This document shows, in pieces, positions 14,826-23,148 of a DNA stretch of 23,670 nt. The notes under the pieces were generated by a model. That model was not told the origin of the DNA and did no database searches. It saw only the letters and a list, made by a program, of their open reading frames with translations. The stretch comes from Rhodospirillales bacterium. GTDB taxonomy: Bacteria; Pseudomonadota; Alphaproteobacteria; CACIAM-22H2. The stretch's first letter is position 1; each line of letters starts with the position of its first letter. Both the position numbers and the translations under genes were made by a program. The stretch is taken from the NCBI GenBank assembly GCA_016195145.1, contig JACQAF010000123.1:1-23670 (forward strand). Reading direction: 5' to 3'.

Positions 14826-15812
14826 CTATGCGTCTTGGCCGGGCCGATCGATAGAAGCCCGCAAAGTAGCGTACGCGAGCGCCGCAGCCAGCGGGCAGAC
14901 GCCGTTACCGATGAGGTGCAGGCGCTCCATCCGATGGGCCATCCCATCAGGAGCTCCACGAACCCGACGTTCAATTGCCGGCGCGAGGCCAGCGTCGTCG
15001 CGCAGGATTCGGAGCCAGGCGCGATGTTCAGCAGGCCCAGGAGCGAAGTAAGGCATCGGCATCTCGGCCCCGCCAGGCCGCTCGCCCATTTGCGGTAATA
15101 CTCCGTCGCCGGCGCGCCGCTCGACCGCTCGCCGGAACAGGCCCGCGGCGTCGGCCAGTCTTGGGCCCGCGCGGTCAGGCTCGCCCCGCGACGCCGACCC
15201 GCGCTCTGCTTGCCCGCATCCGCCGCCATCGGCGTCGGCCAGGTCCGCGCCATCCGGTCGAGACCGGGCTCTTGCCGGCGATCGCCGCTGCGGCTGCGGA
15301 AGCTGTCCGGCTGCGGCGTGGGCCAGCACGAACAGGCGCTTTCTCTCGTGGCTCGCGCCTGCCTCAAACGCCGAGAACAATCCTGCCGCAACCCCGTAGC
15401 CCAGGCGTCGTAGGTCTCGCTCGACCGACGCGAAGCCGAGACCGAGATGATTGGCCACGTTTTCGAGAAAGATCCAGCCGGGCTCGACCTGCGCGACGAT
15501 GCGCCGGATATGAGGCCAGAGATGCCGGGGGTCGCGCGCCCCGCAGCGCTTGCCGGCGAGCGAGAACGGTTGGCATGGATAACCCGCAGAGACGATATCC
15601 ACGACGCCGCGAAACGGTCGACCGTCGAACGTGGCGACGTCGTCCCAGACAGGCGCCGGAGCAAATGCGCCTTCCTCTTCCATCCGGGCCACGAGACGGG
15701 CCGCCGCTTCGGCTTGCCGCTCGACAAAACAAACAGTGGAATAACCGGGCTCGGCGATGTGCAGGCCAAGCTCGAGGCCGGCAGCCCCGGCACATAAAGC
15801 CAGGCCATTCAC
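14826..15812 (-). CDS. DNA (cytosine-5)-methyltransferase, prophage-borne
   Basis: A 328-residue C5 DNA methylase. Motif I is ALCAGAAGLELGL (5-17). Motif IV is SAGYPCQPFSLAGKR with catalytic Cys80. Motif VI is IFLENVANHLGL (114-125). Motif VIII is SHERKRLFVLA (154-164). The C-terminal motif IX/X region is LHLIGNGVCPLAAALAYATL. The start is GTG 15812, because the frame above it is only shadow of the adenine methylase and motif I begins at once. This GTG overlaps the TGA of the upstream methylase in a GTGA tetramer, so translation is coupled. Other frames over this region are also long and open but carry no motifs. The target site cannot be read. A stand-alone phage methylase most likely protects phage DNA from host restriction. 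Confidence 0.92.
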   Translation of the reverse strand: MNGLALCAGAAGLELGLHIAEPGYSTVCFVERQAEAAARLVARMEEEGAFAPAPVWDDVATFDGRPFRGVVDIVSAGYPCQPFSLAGKRCGARDPRHLWPHIRRIVAQVEPGWIFLENVANHLGLGFASVERDLRRLGYGVAAGLFSAFEAGASHERKRLFVLAHAAAGQLPQPQRRSPARARSRPDGADLADADGGGCGQAERGSASRGEPDRAGPRLADAAGLFRRAVERRAGDGVLPQMGERPGGAEMPMPYFAPGPAEHRAWLRILRDDAGLAPAIERRVRGAPDGMAHRMERLHLIGNGVCPLAAALAYATLRASIDRPGQDA

Positions 15813-16621
15813 CGCTGCCCGCCGCCGGAAATCAGCAGCTCGTGGACCCGCTTCGAGCCGTTGACCTTGTAGGTCGTCGCTATCCGCTCCGTGCGGAAGC
15901 CCTTGAAGGTCGCCCTGACCCCCGGCGTATCGTTGAGGCTGAGCAGGAATCGCCCCTCGATCGTGCGAAGAACGCCGGCCAGACGCTCGAAGTCTTCTCG
16001 GGCGAATAGCCCGCGGCCATAGTAGGTCTCGCATCCCCAATAGGGCGGGTCGAGATAGAACAGGGTTGTCGGCCGATCGTACAGGCGGATGAAATCGGCG
16101 AAGCCGAGGTTCTCGACGACGACGCCCTGGAGCCGCCGGTGAATCGCCGCCAGCAGCGCGCGGACCCGACCGATCCGAAGCCGCGTGCGGCCGATCGCCG
16201 AGGTGCCGAAGGCCGGCCGCGAAGGCCGACCCCCGTAGGCGTTGTATTGCAGATAGACAAAGCGGGCCGCGCGCTCGATGTCGGTGAGGGCGGCCGGATC
16301 GACCCGCCGCCAACGCTCGAACTCCGCGCGCGACGAAACCGAGAACCGCAGCTCCCCCAGGAGCGCGCTCGGATGGCGCTGCAAGCAGCGGAACAGATTG
16401 ACCACGTCGCCCGCGCGATCGTTGAGCGCCTCCACCGGCGCCCGGCGGCGACGGCGCAGGAACACGCCGCCCATGCCGATGAAGGGCTCGGCATAGCAGC
16501 GGTGGGGGATTCGCTCGATCCGCTCGATGAGTCGCCCGGCGAGGTTTCGTTTCCCGCCGACCCATGGCGCGATGCCGCCGCTCGGCTCAACGGGACGATG
16601 GTCCGGGTTTCGGTCGCGCAT
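15809..16621 (-). CDS. DNA adenine methyltransferase (Dam/D12 class), prophage-borne
   Basis: A 270-residue N6-adenine methylase of the Dam/D12 class. The AdoMet motif is IAPWVGGKRNLAGRLIERI (17-35), followed by YAEPFIGMGGVFLRR (43-57) and the catalytic DPPYWGCETYYG (191-202). The C-terminal strand is KVNGSKRVHELLIS. ATG 16621 is chosen because AAAGGA lies nine bases before it; the same frame extends to 16870, but that part is Arg/Ser/Pro-rich with no motif. It is the first gene of a two-gene minus-strand unit with the cytosine methylase. Dam-like wording suggests GATC as a guess only. No restriction endonuclease is adjacent. Confidence 0.92.
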   Translation of the reverse strand: MRDRNPDHRPVEPSGGIAPWVGGKRNLAGRLIERIERIPHRCYAEPFIGMGGVFLRRRRRAPVEALNDRAGDVVNLFRCLQRHPSALLGELRFSVSSRAEFERWRRVDPAALTDIERAARFVYLQYNAYGGRPSRPAFGTSAIGRTRLRIGRVRALLAAIHRRLQGVVVENLGFADFIRLYDRPTTLFYLDPPYWGCETYYGRGLFAREDFERLAGVLRTIEGRFLLSLNDTPGVRATFKGFRTERIATTYKVNGSKRVHELLISGGGQR

Positions 16622-16738
16622 GGAGATCGATCCTTTCGGTCGACGCTCCATGGCGCTCGGGTATGGGGCTCGCGGCCCTGATGACGTTGATGGCGCCGCA
16701 ACGGATGGACTCCACGTCGCAAGACCTCGAATATGGAC

Positions 16739-16758
16739 CCGCCCGTGTGCACGGGTGG
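16739..16758. promoter_or_regulatory. Operator-like dyad between divergent prophage genes
   Basis: CCGCCCGTG (16739-16747) and CACGGGTGG (16750-16758) are complementary at eight of nine positions around a two-base centre. The dyad sits in the 248-base gap between the adenine methylase start (16621, minus) and the membrane protein start (16870, plus). Apart from this I see no gene in that gap. Confidence 0.4.
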
Positions 16759-16869
16759 CGGGGTGGCCGTGACTAGGCCGGTTGCGGTCATGCGAGGCTT
16801 TCCCTCGCGGCTCGGGCTGTTGACGCAGCCCGGCCCCCGCCGGCCGACCTCGACCGACGGAGGAAAACA

Positions 16870-17349
16870 ATGTCCCCGGAACTGGAAACAGACTCCGATG
16901 AAGCCAGGCGACGGTATGAGCGCGAGACGCAGCTGAAGGAATCGATGATCGAGGCTAATCGTCGCGCGGCCGATCTCGGCATCGCTGCGTTGAAGGCGGC
17001 GCTCCTGATCAATGGCGCCGCCGCCATCGCATTGCTGACCTTCGTCTCCCAGCTTGCCCTGCGGGACAGCGCCCTGGGGCCGCGCGCTGTGCCTCTGGTG
17101 TCGCCGCTCACGCTGCTGGTTCTGGGCGTGCTCAGCGCGGCGCTCGCGATCGGCCTTGGCTATCTTCGCGCGTACTTTGAAACTACCATTTATTCTTTGG
17201 CTATTATGTATCCGAACCAAACGAAAAAAAGGCGCCGCCTCGCCTTCATATGTTTTGGCATGGGGATTATCTGCACGATCGGGTCCTATGCTTTTTTCCT
17301 TGCCGGGATTCTCGGCGCGGGCAACGTGATCAAGGCGCTGCTTGAGTAA
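16870..17349 (+). CDS. Small membrane protein of unknown function (three predicted helices), in prophage
   Basis: A 159-residue protein with a charged N-terminal helix (residues 1-38, rich in Glu and Arg) and three hydrophobic segments at about 39-61, 77-98 and 124-149. A basic KKRRR cluster (119-123) lies between the second and third. GGAGG six bases before ATG 16870 is a strong ribosome site. It is the only gene here besides the lipoprotein that runs against the tail operon, and it converges on it. Its 3' half from about 17175 is markedly richer in A/T, with ATT, TTT and ATA codons rare elsewhere in the window. Size and helices would allow a holin, but no endolysin is beside it and no family is recognised; a superinfection-exclusion or other accessory role is equally possible. 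Confidence 0.75.
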   Translation: MSPELETDSDEARRRYERETQLKESMIEANRRAADLGIAALKAALLINGAAAIALLTFVSQLALRDSALGPRAVPLVSPLTLLVLGVLSAALAIGLGYLRAYFETTIYSLAIMYPNQTKKRRRLAFICFGMGIICTIGSYAFFLAGILGAGNVIKALLE

Positions 17350-17387
17350 ATGGATGCTGGTTCCGCAGGCAATGATCATCCTCGGGC

Positions 17388-17969
17388 CTATCCCTGGATG
17401 TTCGGCGGCCAGCCGGCCGGCCAGAGGGCTTTGAGCGCCTCGGGAGTCCCCGCCATGCTCAGGTCGAGCGTTTGCGGGATGTCGCGCAACATCTGGCGTT
17501 GGCTCTCGACGGCCTCGGCCTCGGCCTGCTTGTTCTGGCCTCGTGCGCGCGTGTAGAGCTTATCGAGGCGATCGAGCGCCATGTTTCGCGCCGACCGGAT
17601 GCGGTCCATGTGAATCGCCCGCGCCTTCGCCATATCGACGGAGACCCCGCCGGCCGCGTCCTGCGTCCATGCCTGCCTGAACGTTTTGTCGGCCGGCACG
17701 GCCGTCGCATTGCAGACGGACCACGCGACGCCCTTGGGCACCGCGCCTTCTTCGGGCGCGAGCGCGCCGGTCGCGGCCCCGCCCTCGGCGACGCGCAGTA
17801 AAAATTCGCTCTCGGTCTCGGGCGTGATGCGCCCGGGGTAAACGAGAACGGGGCGCTTCGGGTGGGCGCTCCATGCGCCGTCGCTCTCGATCACCGTCGC
17901 CATCTGGGAGTAGACCGGCGTGGTGACGCGCAGGCCCTCCCCGGCGCTCCACAAAATGGACTTGGTCAT
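17388..17969 (-). CDS. Tail-fibre-associated protein (tail assembly/chaperone-like)
   Basis: A 193-residue protein directly after the tail fibre gene, whose last codons (TACGGAGACCAATAA) supply its GGAG ribosome site. The N-terminal half has a short beta-rich domain with the ESDGAWSAHPKRPVLVYPG stretch. The C-terminal part (about 112-190) is helical, with DMAKARAIHMDRIRSARN and the Leu/Arg-rich DRLDKLYTRARGQNKQAEAE, ending LKALWPAGWP. This helical pattern is common in phage proteins encoded after tail fibres and annotated as tail assembly chaperones or fibre assembly proteins. No catalytic residues are seen. Position and pattern support the role; exact family is uncertain. Confidence 0.7.
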   Translation of the reverse strand: MTKSILWSAGEGLRVTTPVYSQMATVIESDGAWSAHPKRPVLVYPGRITPETESEFLLRVAEGGAATGALAPEEGAVPKGVAWSVCNATAVPADKTFRQAWTQDAAGGVSVDMAKARAIHMDRIRSARNMALDRLDKLYTRARGQNKQAEAEAVESQRQMLRDIPQTLDLSMAGTPEALKALWPAGWPPNIQG

Positions 17970-17970
17970 T

Positions 17971-19368
17971 TTATTGGTCTCCGTAAAAGGCGACGCACAC
18001 CTGTACCGGGTCGACGGCGATGCCGTTATTGTCGACCGTGCGGATTCGCGTTGCGCTGACCGTTGGAGGATTGTCTTTGTCCAACGTCACAGAAAGCAGA
18101 TTGCTTGCGTCGCCGGCCGCGCGACGGCCGGTCCCGTTCATCGCGTAATTGGCGGTTGAAAAATTCGTCGCGTGGTTGATCGTGTAATTGCCGGGGCCGT
18201 TGTCGGTGACCGACATGACGTCGTAACCGATGGCGATCGCAACCGTCCCGTCCCCGTTAAAGGACACCCACCCCTTGGAAACGCCGGGATGCCAGTTCAT
18301 GTTTCCCGGGGTCGCGAAGACTGCGCTGCCGCTCGCCGCCTCCATCTGCGCCTGGGTGGCGGCGGTCGCGCCGATTTTGTTCGGTCTGACTTTTTTAAGC
18401 AGGCCGGCGCTGGCGTCCCATGCCACGAGAAAATCATTGGCAAGATCGGGCGCGGCGTCCTCGGTCAGCGACGGAATGTCGGGCGCGCCGGCCGCCAGAC
18501 ACCACCAGGAGCCGCCATTGGAGAGCCACCAGGTCGCGTTGCGTCCGCTGAGCGTTACGGTATTTGCCGCTTCGAGCCCGGCGCCATAGAAATTATTGGC
18601 CGCGGCGCTGTCGTCCAGCGTGACGGTCCGCGCCGGCGAATCGCCCTGTATGCCGACGATAAAATTGTCGCCGAGCGCGCCGGCGCCCATATCGATCGTT
18701 AGCCCATTCACGGTCGGCACGATGATCGCGCCTCGGTCGGCGGCCGTGACGACGTAATTTGCCGCTTTCGCGACCCGTGGCGCGCTGGCCCACCGCGCGC
18801 CGGCGCGCGCCTTCTTGGGGGATACGGCCGTGGCGTCGTCGACGCCGGCATCGACCTCGGCCTGGTTGGCGATCCTCATGACGCCGGCGGCGATCTCGCT
18901 GGCCGCGACGACGCCGAGGAACGCTCTTGCGCCGGTTTTATCGCTGCCATAAGAGCGGACGATTTCCTCCCAGTTCGCGCCGGTGCGCTTGAGGAGAAGC
19001 CACTTCGTCGCGTTGTCGAGGACGAAATCGAGGCCGCCGACCAGCGCCGCCTGACCCGCGCCGCCGGCATTATGCTTCACCGTGACGACGCGCGCGGCGT
19101 TGGCGCACCGGATCAGAAGCAGGCGTCCGTCGGGATGGCTGGTCGTCGCGATATTGGCGAGATCGTCGGCCGCCGCCGCCATCTCGGTGTCGACGGCGTG
19201 GCAGGCGCGCGTCGGCGTTATGGCGCCGGCCGCGATCGTCAGCGTCGTTTCCGCCTCGCCGCCGAGGAGTTCGCGCATGACCGCGAGCGCGTCGTCCTGG
19301 GCCTGTTTCGCCTCGGCGTTGGTGCGCCCTGCGTTCGAGAAATACCCGGCTGCCGGAATCGTCGTCAT
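17971..19368 (-). CDS. Phage tail fibre protein
   Basis: A 465-residue receptor-binding-type fibre. The N-terminal part (1-35) has a helix with NAEAKQAQDDALAVMREL. Low-complexity Ala/Gly/Asn/Thr-rich beta sequence follows. Two copies of a tail-fibre motif appear: GVMRIANQAEVDAGVDDATAVSPKKA (162-187, shown here in key part only: IANQAEVDAG, AVSPKKA) and ATQAQMEAASGSAVFATPGN (337-356). The C-terminal 100 residues (GWVSFNGDGTVAIAIGYDV, NYTINHATNFSTANYAMNG) form a beta domain seen at the tip of many phage fibres. TAGGA precedes ATG 19368 by two bases, with AGGGG further upstream. It starts five bases after the TipJ stop and ends one base before the next gene, so the tail genes form a tight operon. 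Confidence 0.88.
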   Translation of the reverse strand: MTTIPAAGYFSNAGRTNAEAKQAQDDALAVMRELLGGEAETTLTIAAGAITPTRACHAVDTEMAAAADDLANIATTSHPDGRLLLIRCANAARVVTVKHNAGGAGQAALVGGLDFVLDNATKWLLLKRTGANWEEIVRSYGSDKTGARAFLGVVAASEIAAGVMRIANQAEVDAGVDDATAVSPKKARAGARWASAPRVAKAANYVVTAADRGAIIVPTVNGLTIDMGAGALGDNFIVGIQGDSPARTVTLDDSAAANNFYGAGLEAANTVTLSGRNATWWLSNGGSWWCLAAGAPDIPSLTEDAAPDLANDFLVAWDASAGLLKKVRPNKIGATAATQAQMEAASGSAVFATPGNMNWHPGVSKGWVSFNGDGTVAIAIGYDVMSVTDNGPGNYTINHATNFSTANYAMNGTGRRAAGDASNLLSVTLDKDNPPTVSATRIRTVDNNGIAVDPVQVCVAFYGDQ

Positions 19369-19372
19369 TGTC

Positions 19373-22300
19373 CTACCCCTTCACGCCGCGGATGGTCGCA
19401 TCGATCAGCGCCGCCGTCCCCGCGCCGGCGGCGTAGGCGCGCACGAACGGGCCGCGCACCGGGTCCTTGTCGAGGATCTTTACCCCGTCCGCATTGCCGC
19501 CATCGAACTGCAAGGTCGGCCAGACATGCCGGATCGACCGGTATTTTTTGACGATCGGCAGCCGCGCGCCTTCGGCCGGCAGCGCAAAATCCTCGATCGT
19601 CTCGGTCTCGTCGGGCACATCCAGCCGGATATCGAAGGCGGAAACGACGCCGCGTGTATTGCCCGCCACGGTGCGGGCGCGGAACTCGTAGGGTCGTCTT
19701 CTCGCTTCGATCGCGCCGGGCCAGGCGACGAAATCTCCTTGCGGCTCGTCGAGATACAACGCGGCCGGGTCGGTCAGATAGGGCGCCGCGCCGTCGGGCA
19801 GATAGATGCCGCTCGCCGGGTTGCGTATCTCGATCGCCCAGGTATCGGCGGCGATCGCCGCGGCGAGCGTTAGCTGCGCGGGCACGTTCTCGGTTTCCGG
19901 AACGAAGGGAAACTGCCAGCTCATCGCGCGCCAGTTCACCGGCAGATAAAGCGCGCCGCCGTCCGTCAGATAGGCCGCGTCGGCCTCTGGTAGATAGAGG
20001 ACGCCGTCGGAATCGGCCGCTAGATTCCCGTTGACGATCGCGCCGTTGACGATCGCGCCGCCAAAGCCCTCAGCCTTGAGATCGACGATGTCGACGATGT
20101 TGTCGACCGCCGGTTCGCTGAAATCGCTTACGATGACGGCCGGGTTGACGCTCTCGTTGCCGGTGGTGTCGACGGCGACCACCAGGAGAGTGATCGTCCC
20201 GCGCGGCAATTGCGACAGGTCGAACTGCGAAGCCGTAAGAATCCCCTGATGCGCCGGGGTCGCCCCGGCGCGCCGGCGAAGATAGCCCGGGTTGTAGAAC
20301 ACCTTGAACCCCGCCAGATCCCGCGGCGGCGACGGATATGTCCATGATGCGACGTCGCCGTTGATTAGCGCCTGGGGTACGTCGGGCGGCGGGGCCATCT
20401 TGCCGGCGACCTTGTAGGCGTCGACCGAAACCGGCTCCGATGCCTTGCCATTGGCGGCGATATACCGCGCCTCGATGTCGTAGTACTGGCCATCGTCGAA
20501 GCCGGTGGCGAAGACGACCGGCCGGGGGTCGAGCCGCTGGCTCTTCCACGTATCGCCGCTGCCGGCGCGGCGCGCGCGCAGCTCGAGGCTGTCGATCGGC
20601 ACGGCGACGCCCGAGCGCGCGCCGAGCGCGATGCGGATCGCCGTCTGCCAGCCGCCGCCCGGCAACGCGATCATCGCCTCTTCGTCCGAGCGCATATCTT
20701 CGATGACGGGTCGCGGCGGAACGCCGAGATCGAACGTCGCGCCGAAGCTCTGGCGCGCATCGAAGGGCGGGATCGGTCCGCTATCGGCTGCATAAACGGC
20801 CGGCGCATAGTCGACCAGCTCGAGCCTGGCCGACAGGTTCGGCCCGCGCCGGATGTTCTTCACCAGGCATTGGGCCGTTTCGCGATAGGCCTCGCCGAAC
20901 GCCGCCAGGTCGCCCGCCTGCGGCCCGCCGGCGGCGGGGATCGGCGCGGCCAGGGTCAGGGTCGTCGTTTCGGTCGCCTGCGCCGGCGCGGCAAGCGAAA
21001 TGTAGATCTGCGCGCCGTCGGCGAGCCGCGCGCGCAGGCAGTACGATTTGGCGGGATCGAGGGAGACCGCCTCGTCGAGCGTTAGCGCGACGATATCGGA
21101 CCCGCTGACGCTGACGCTCCTGATCCGCCCCGACGCGAGGCCGAAACGCGGCACGTCGTGCTGCACGTTGACCAGGTCGCCCTTGCGCGCCACCAGATGC
21201 TCGACGTCGACATTGATCTCGTGCGTCTCGGGGCGCAGGCGCGCGTCGGCCATGTGGTACCGCCCCTGTTCGATCGCCTGGGTGCGTCGGCTGACGCCGC
21301 GCAGCTCGATCGTCTCGAACAGCGTCGCGTTCGTCTCGTCGTAGCCGTCGGCATGGACGATCGCTTCCTCCCACTGGCTGTCGATGCCGCCGGAGCCGAG
21401 ATAGCGGACCTTGAGCGCATGGGGAAAGACGACGAAGTGCTTGCGCGACCGCCAGCCCCATGAATTGCGCGGCGTGAACAGCTGGACCGGCGCGGCGCGG
21501 GGCGCGTCCCACATCGCGCCGAGCCTGCCGTCGATCAGGGTCAGCCGCGCGCGCGCCGTGGCCAGTATCTCGTTGACCGCCTCGAACACCGTCGAGCGCG
21601 TGTCGTGAACCGCGTCGTAGCAGAACTTCGGCTCGCCGTCGCGATTGGGCTGGTCGCAGAACGCGGCGAACCCTTCCCACGATGCGAGATGCAGGCGGCT
21701 GTCGGGGATCGGCCGCTTGTTGCCGCGGCCGCGCAGGACCTCCAGCGCGATCCACGCCGGATTGCGCGTCGCCTGCGGCGCGGTCCAGGCGCCGCAGGCG
21801 CGCACGGGCAAAAGCGCCGCGGCCCGGGCGCTGAGATTCTGAACGACGCCGTTGATCTGGCCCGAGGCCTTGATCCGCATGGCGACGAGGCAGCGCCCCT
21901 GCGGCGTTTGGGGCGGCGTGCGGACGATCGTCCGCAGCGCGCTGAGGAAGCATTCGTCGCGGACCGACGGCGAGGCGTTGTCGGCGGTCAGGCGCGTGAA
22001 CCGCACACGATAGCGGCCCCTGGCCGGCGGTTGAATGCGGACCGAATGCCGGACGAGCTGTTCGGTGGCGGCGGCGATCGACTCCGTCGACAACAGGGTC
22101 CATGCCGGCGCGCCGACCGCCTGGTACTCGATCCTGATATCGACGGTGCGGCTCGTCCGGTTCGCCTGGCTGTCGAAGGCGACCAGGCCGTTGAAGCCGA
22201 TGTCGGCGGTGATCTCGTCGGCGCCGTCGCGGCTTTCGACGATCCGCCCGCCGCCGGCAGCGTCGAGCCGGATGCTGTAGCTGTCCTCGTGGATCGTGTT

Positions 22301-23110
22301 GGAGTAGAGCGTGACCGGGCCGTCGGCGTCGAAGCCCTGGCGGATTTCGGTTTCGACCCCCTCGAACAGGGCGACCGGCGTCGACCCGATGCGCAGGTCG
22401 GACACCTCCAGCGGCCCGTATCCGAAATCGAACAGATAGCGCCCGTACTGGTCGTTGCCGGCGACCTCGCTGTACGGCACCGCGCCGAAATACGGCGAGA
22501 CGCGCGTCTCGCCCAGCACGCGCGGGATCGGCCCGAAGCGGGCGATCTGGTTGCTGCCGCCGGACAGCGAATAATTGGGCGACGACTGGATGCCCGAGAG
22601 GCCCGAAAGGTCGGACAGCTTCGGCCGCGGCGGCGGCGCAATTGCGTTGATCGCTAACGTCCCAGCGATAGTAATTAGCGCGCCACCCACAGCTGCCGCC
22701 AACCCAATTTTTGCTCCTAAAATCGTGGCGGTTTCCGGAATGCCGAGCGCGAGACCGAGACCCGGACCGAGTGCATAAGCAGCCACGATTACCGCAATCG
22801 TCAGAACTATTCGTGTTGGGCTCTTACCTCCGCCTCCACCGCCATGCGGCGCAGCTCGCACCGTGACAACGACGCCTGGTTTGGGCCGCACCCGCGCCCA
22901 CGCGGCGCGCGCAATCCACACCGGCTCCGCCGTCATGTTCCGGTCGACCAGCCACACCTGCGCCAGTTCCATCAACGCCGGATCGACACCGGCGGCGCGC
23001 ACGATTTCCTCGACCGTGCCGCCGGCCGGGATCTCGATATCGACGCGGTCGCTCAGGAATGGGCGCGGACAGGCGATCAGGCGCAAGGCTGGACGGTCCG
23101 CAACCCCCAC
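19373..23110 (-). CDS. TipJ-family phage tail tip / host-specificity protein (J-like)
   Basis: A 1245-residue tail-tip protein that would close the distal tail tube and carry the fibre. An N-terminal domain (1-85) has VDIEIPAGGTVEEIVRAAGV. A glycine run (90-95) and a long hydrophobic stretch (100-159) follow, then the J-type core beginning KLSDLSGLSGIQSSPNYS (164-181) with the receptor-platform wording GPIPRVLGETRVSPYFGA. Fibronectin-III-like sequence lies near 905-990 (ASWTYPSPPRDLAGFKVFYN). The C-terminal region (about 1030-1110) has a duplicated LYLP/YLTD motif. Start GTG 23110 is chosen because GGGAGAAG lies just upstream and the frame above it overlaps the opposite lipoprotein gene; ATG 23179 is an alternative. 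Normal length for the family. Confidence 0.9.
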   Translation of the reverse strand: MGVADRPALRLIACPRPFLSDRVDIEIPAGGTVEEIVRAAGVDPALMELAQVWLVDRNMTAEPVWIARAAWARVRPKPGVVVTVRAAPHGGGGGGKSPTRIVLTIAVIVAAYALGPGLGLALGIPETATILGAKIGLAAAVGGALITIAGTLAINAIAPPPRPKLSDLSGLSGIQSSPNYSLSGGSNQIARFGPIPRVLGETRVSPYFGAVPYSEVAGNDQYGRYLFDFGYGPLEVSDLRIGSTPVALFEGVETEIRQGFDADGPVTLYSNTIHEDSYSIRLDAAGGGRIVESRDGADEITADIGFNGLVAFDSQANRTSRTVDIRIEYQAVGAPAWTLLSTESIAAATEQLVRHSVRIQPPARGRYRVRFTRLTADNASPSVRDECFLSALRTIVRTPPQTPQGRCLVAMRIKASGQINGVVQNLSARAAALLPVRACGAWTAPQATRNPAWIALEVLRGRGNKRPIPDSRLHLASWEGFAAFCDQPNRDGEPKFCYDAVHDTRSTVFEAVNEILATARARLTLIDGRLGAMWDAPRAAPVQLFTPRNSWGWRSRKHFVVFPHALKVRYLGSGGIDSQWEEAIVHADGYDETNATLFETIELRGVSRRTQAIEQGRYHMADARLRPETHEINVDVEHLVARKGDLVNVQHDVPRFGLASGRIRSVSVSGSDIVALTLDEAVSLDPAKSYCLRARLADGAQIYISLAAPAQATETTTLTLAAPIPAAGGPQAGDLAAFGEAYRETAQCLVKNIRRGPNLSARLELVDYAPAVYAADSGPIPPFDARQSFGATFDLGVPPRPVIEDMRSDEEAMIALPGGGWQTAIRIALGARSGVAVPIDSLELRARRAGSGDTWKSQRLDPRPVVFATGFDDGQYYDIEARYIAANGKASEPVSVDAYKVAGKMAPPPDVPQALINGDVASWTYPSPPRDLAGFKVFYNPGYLRRRAGATPAHQGILTASQFDLSQLPRGTITLLVVAVDTTGNESVNPAVIVSDFSEPAVDNIVDIVDLKAEGFGGAIVNGAIVNGNLAADSDGVLYLPEADAAYLTDGGALYLPVNWRAMSWQFPFVPETENVPAQLTLAAAIAADTWAIEIRNPASGIYLPDGAAPYLTDPAALYLDEPQGDFVAWPGAIEARRRPYEFRARTVAGNTRGVVSAFDIRLDVPDETETIEDFALPAEGARLPIVKKYRSIRHVWPTLQFDGGNADGVKILDKDPVRGPFVRAYAAGAGTAALIDATIRGVKG

Positions 23111-23148
23111 GATACACTTCTCCCGTCCCGCTGAGGGAGGTATTAGCG

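Noticed and set aside
14816..15808. 330-residue minus-strand frame overlapping the whole cytosine methylase gene
   Set aside because: It is Ser/Arg-rich with no methylase or other motif. The neighbouring frame contains all C5-methylase motifs in order.
15880..17379. 499-residue minus-strand frame over the adenine methylase and the membrane protein
   Set aside because: Composition is that of an out-of-frame shadow, with Ser/Arg runs. It has no motif and crosses two supported genes.
18172..23059. Several plus-strand frames of 100-350 residues opposite the tail fibre and TipJ genes
   Set aside because: All are Arg/Ala/Gly/Pro-rich shadows of the tail genes with no start signals or motifs.
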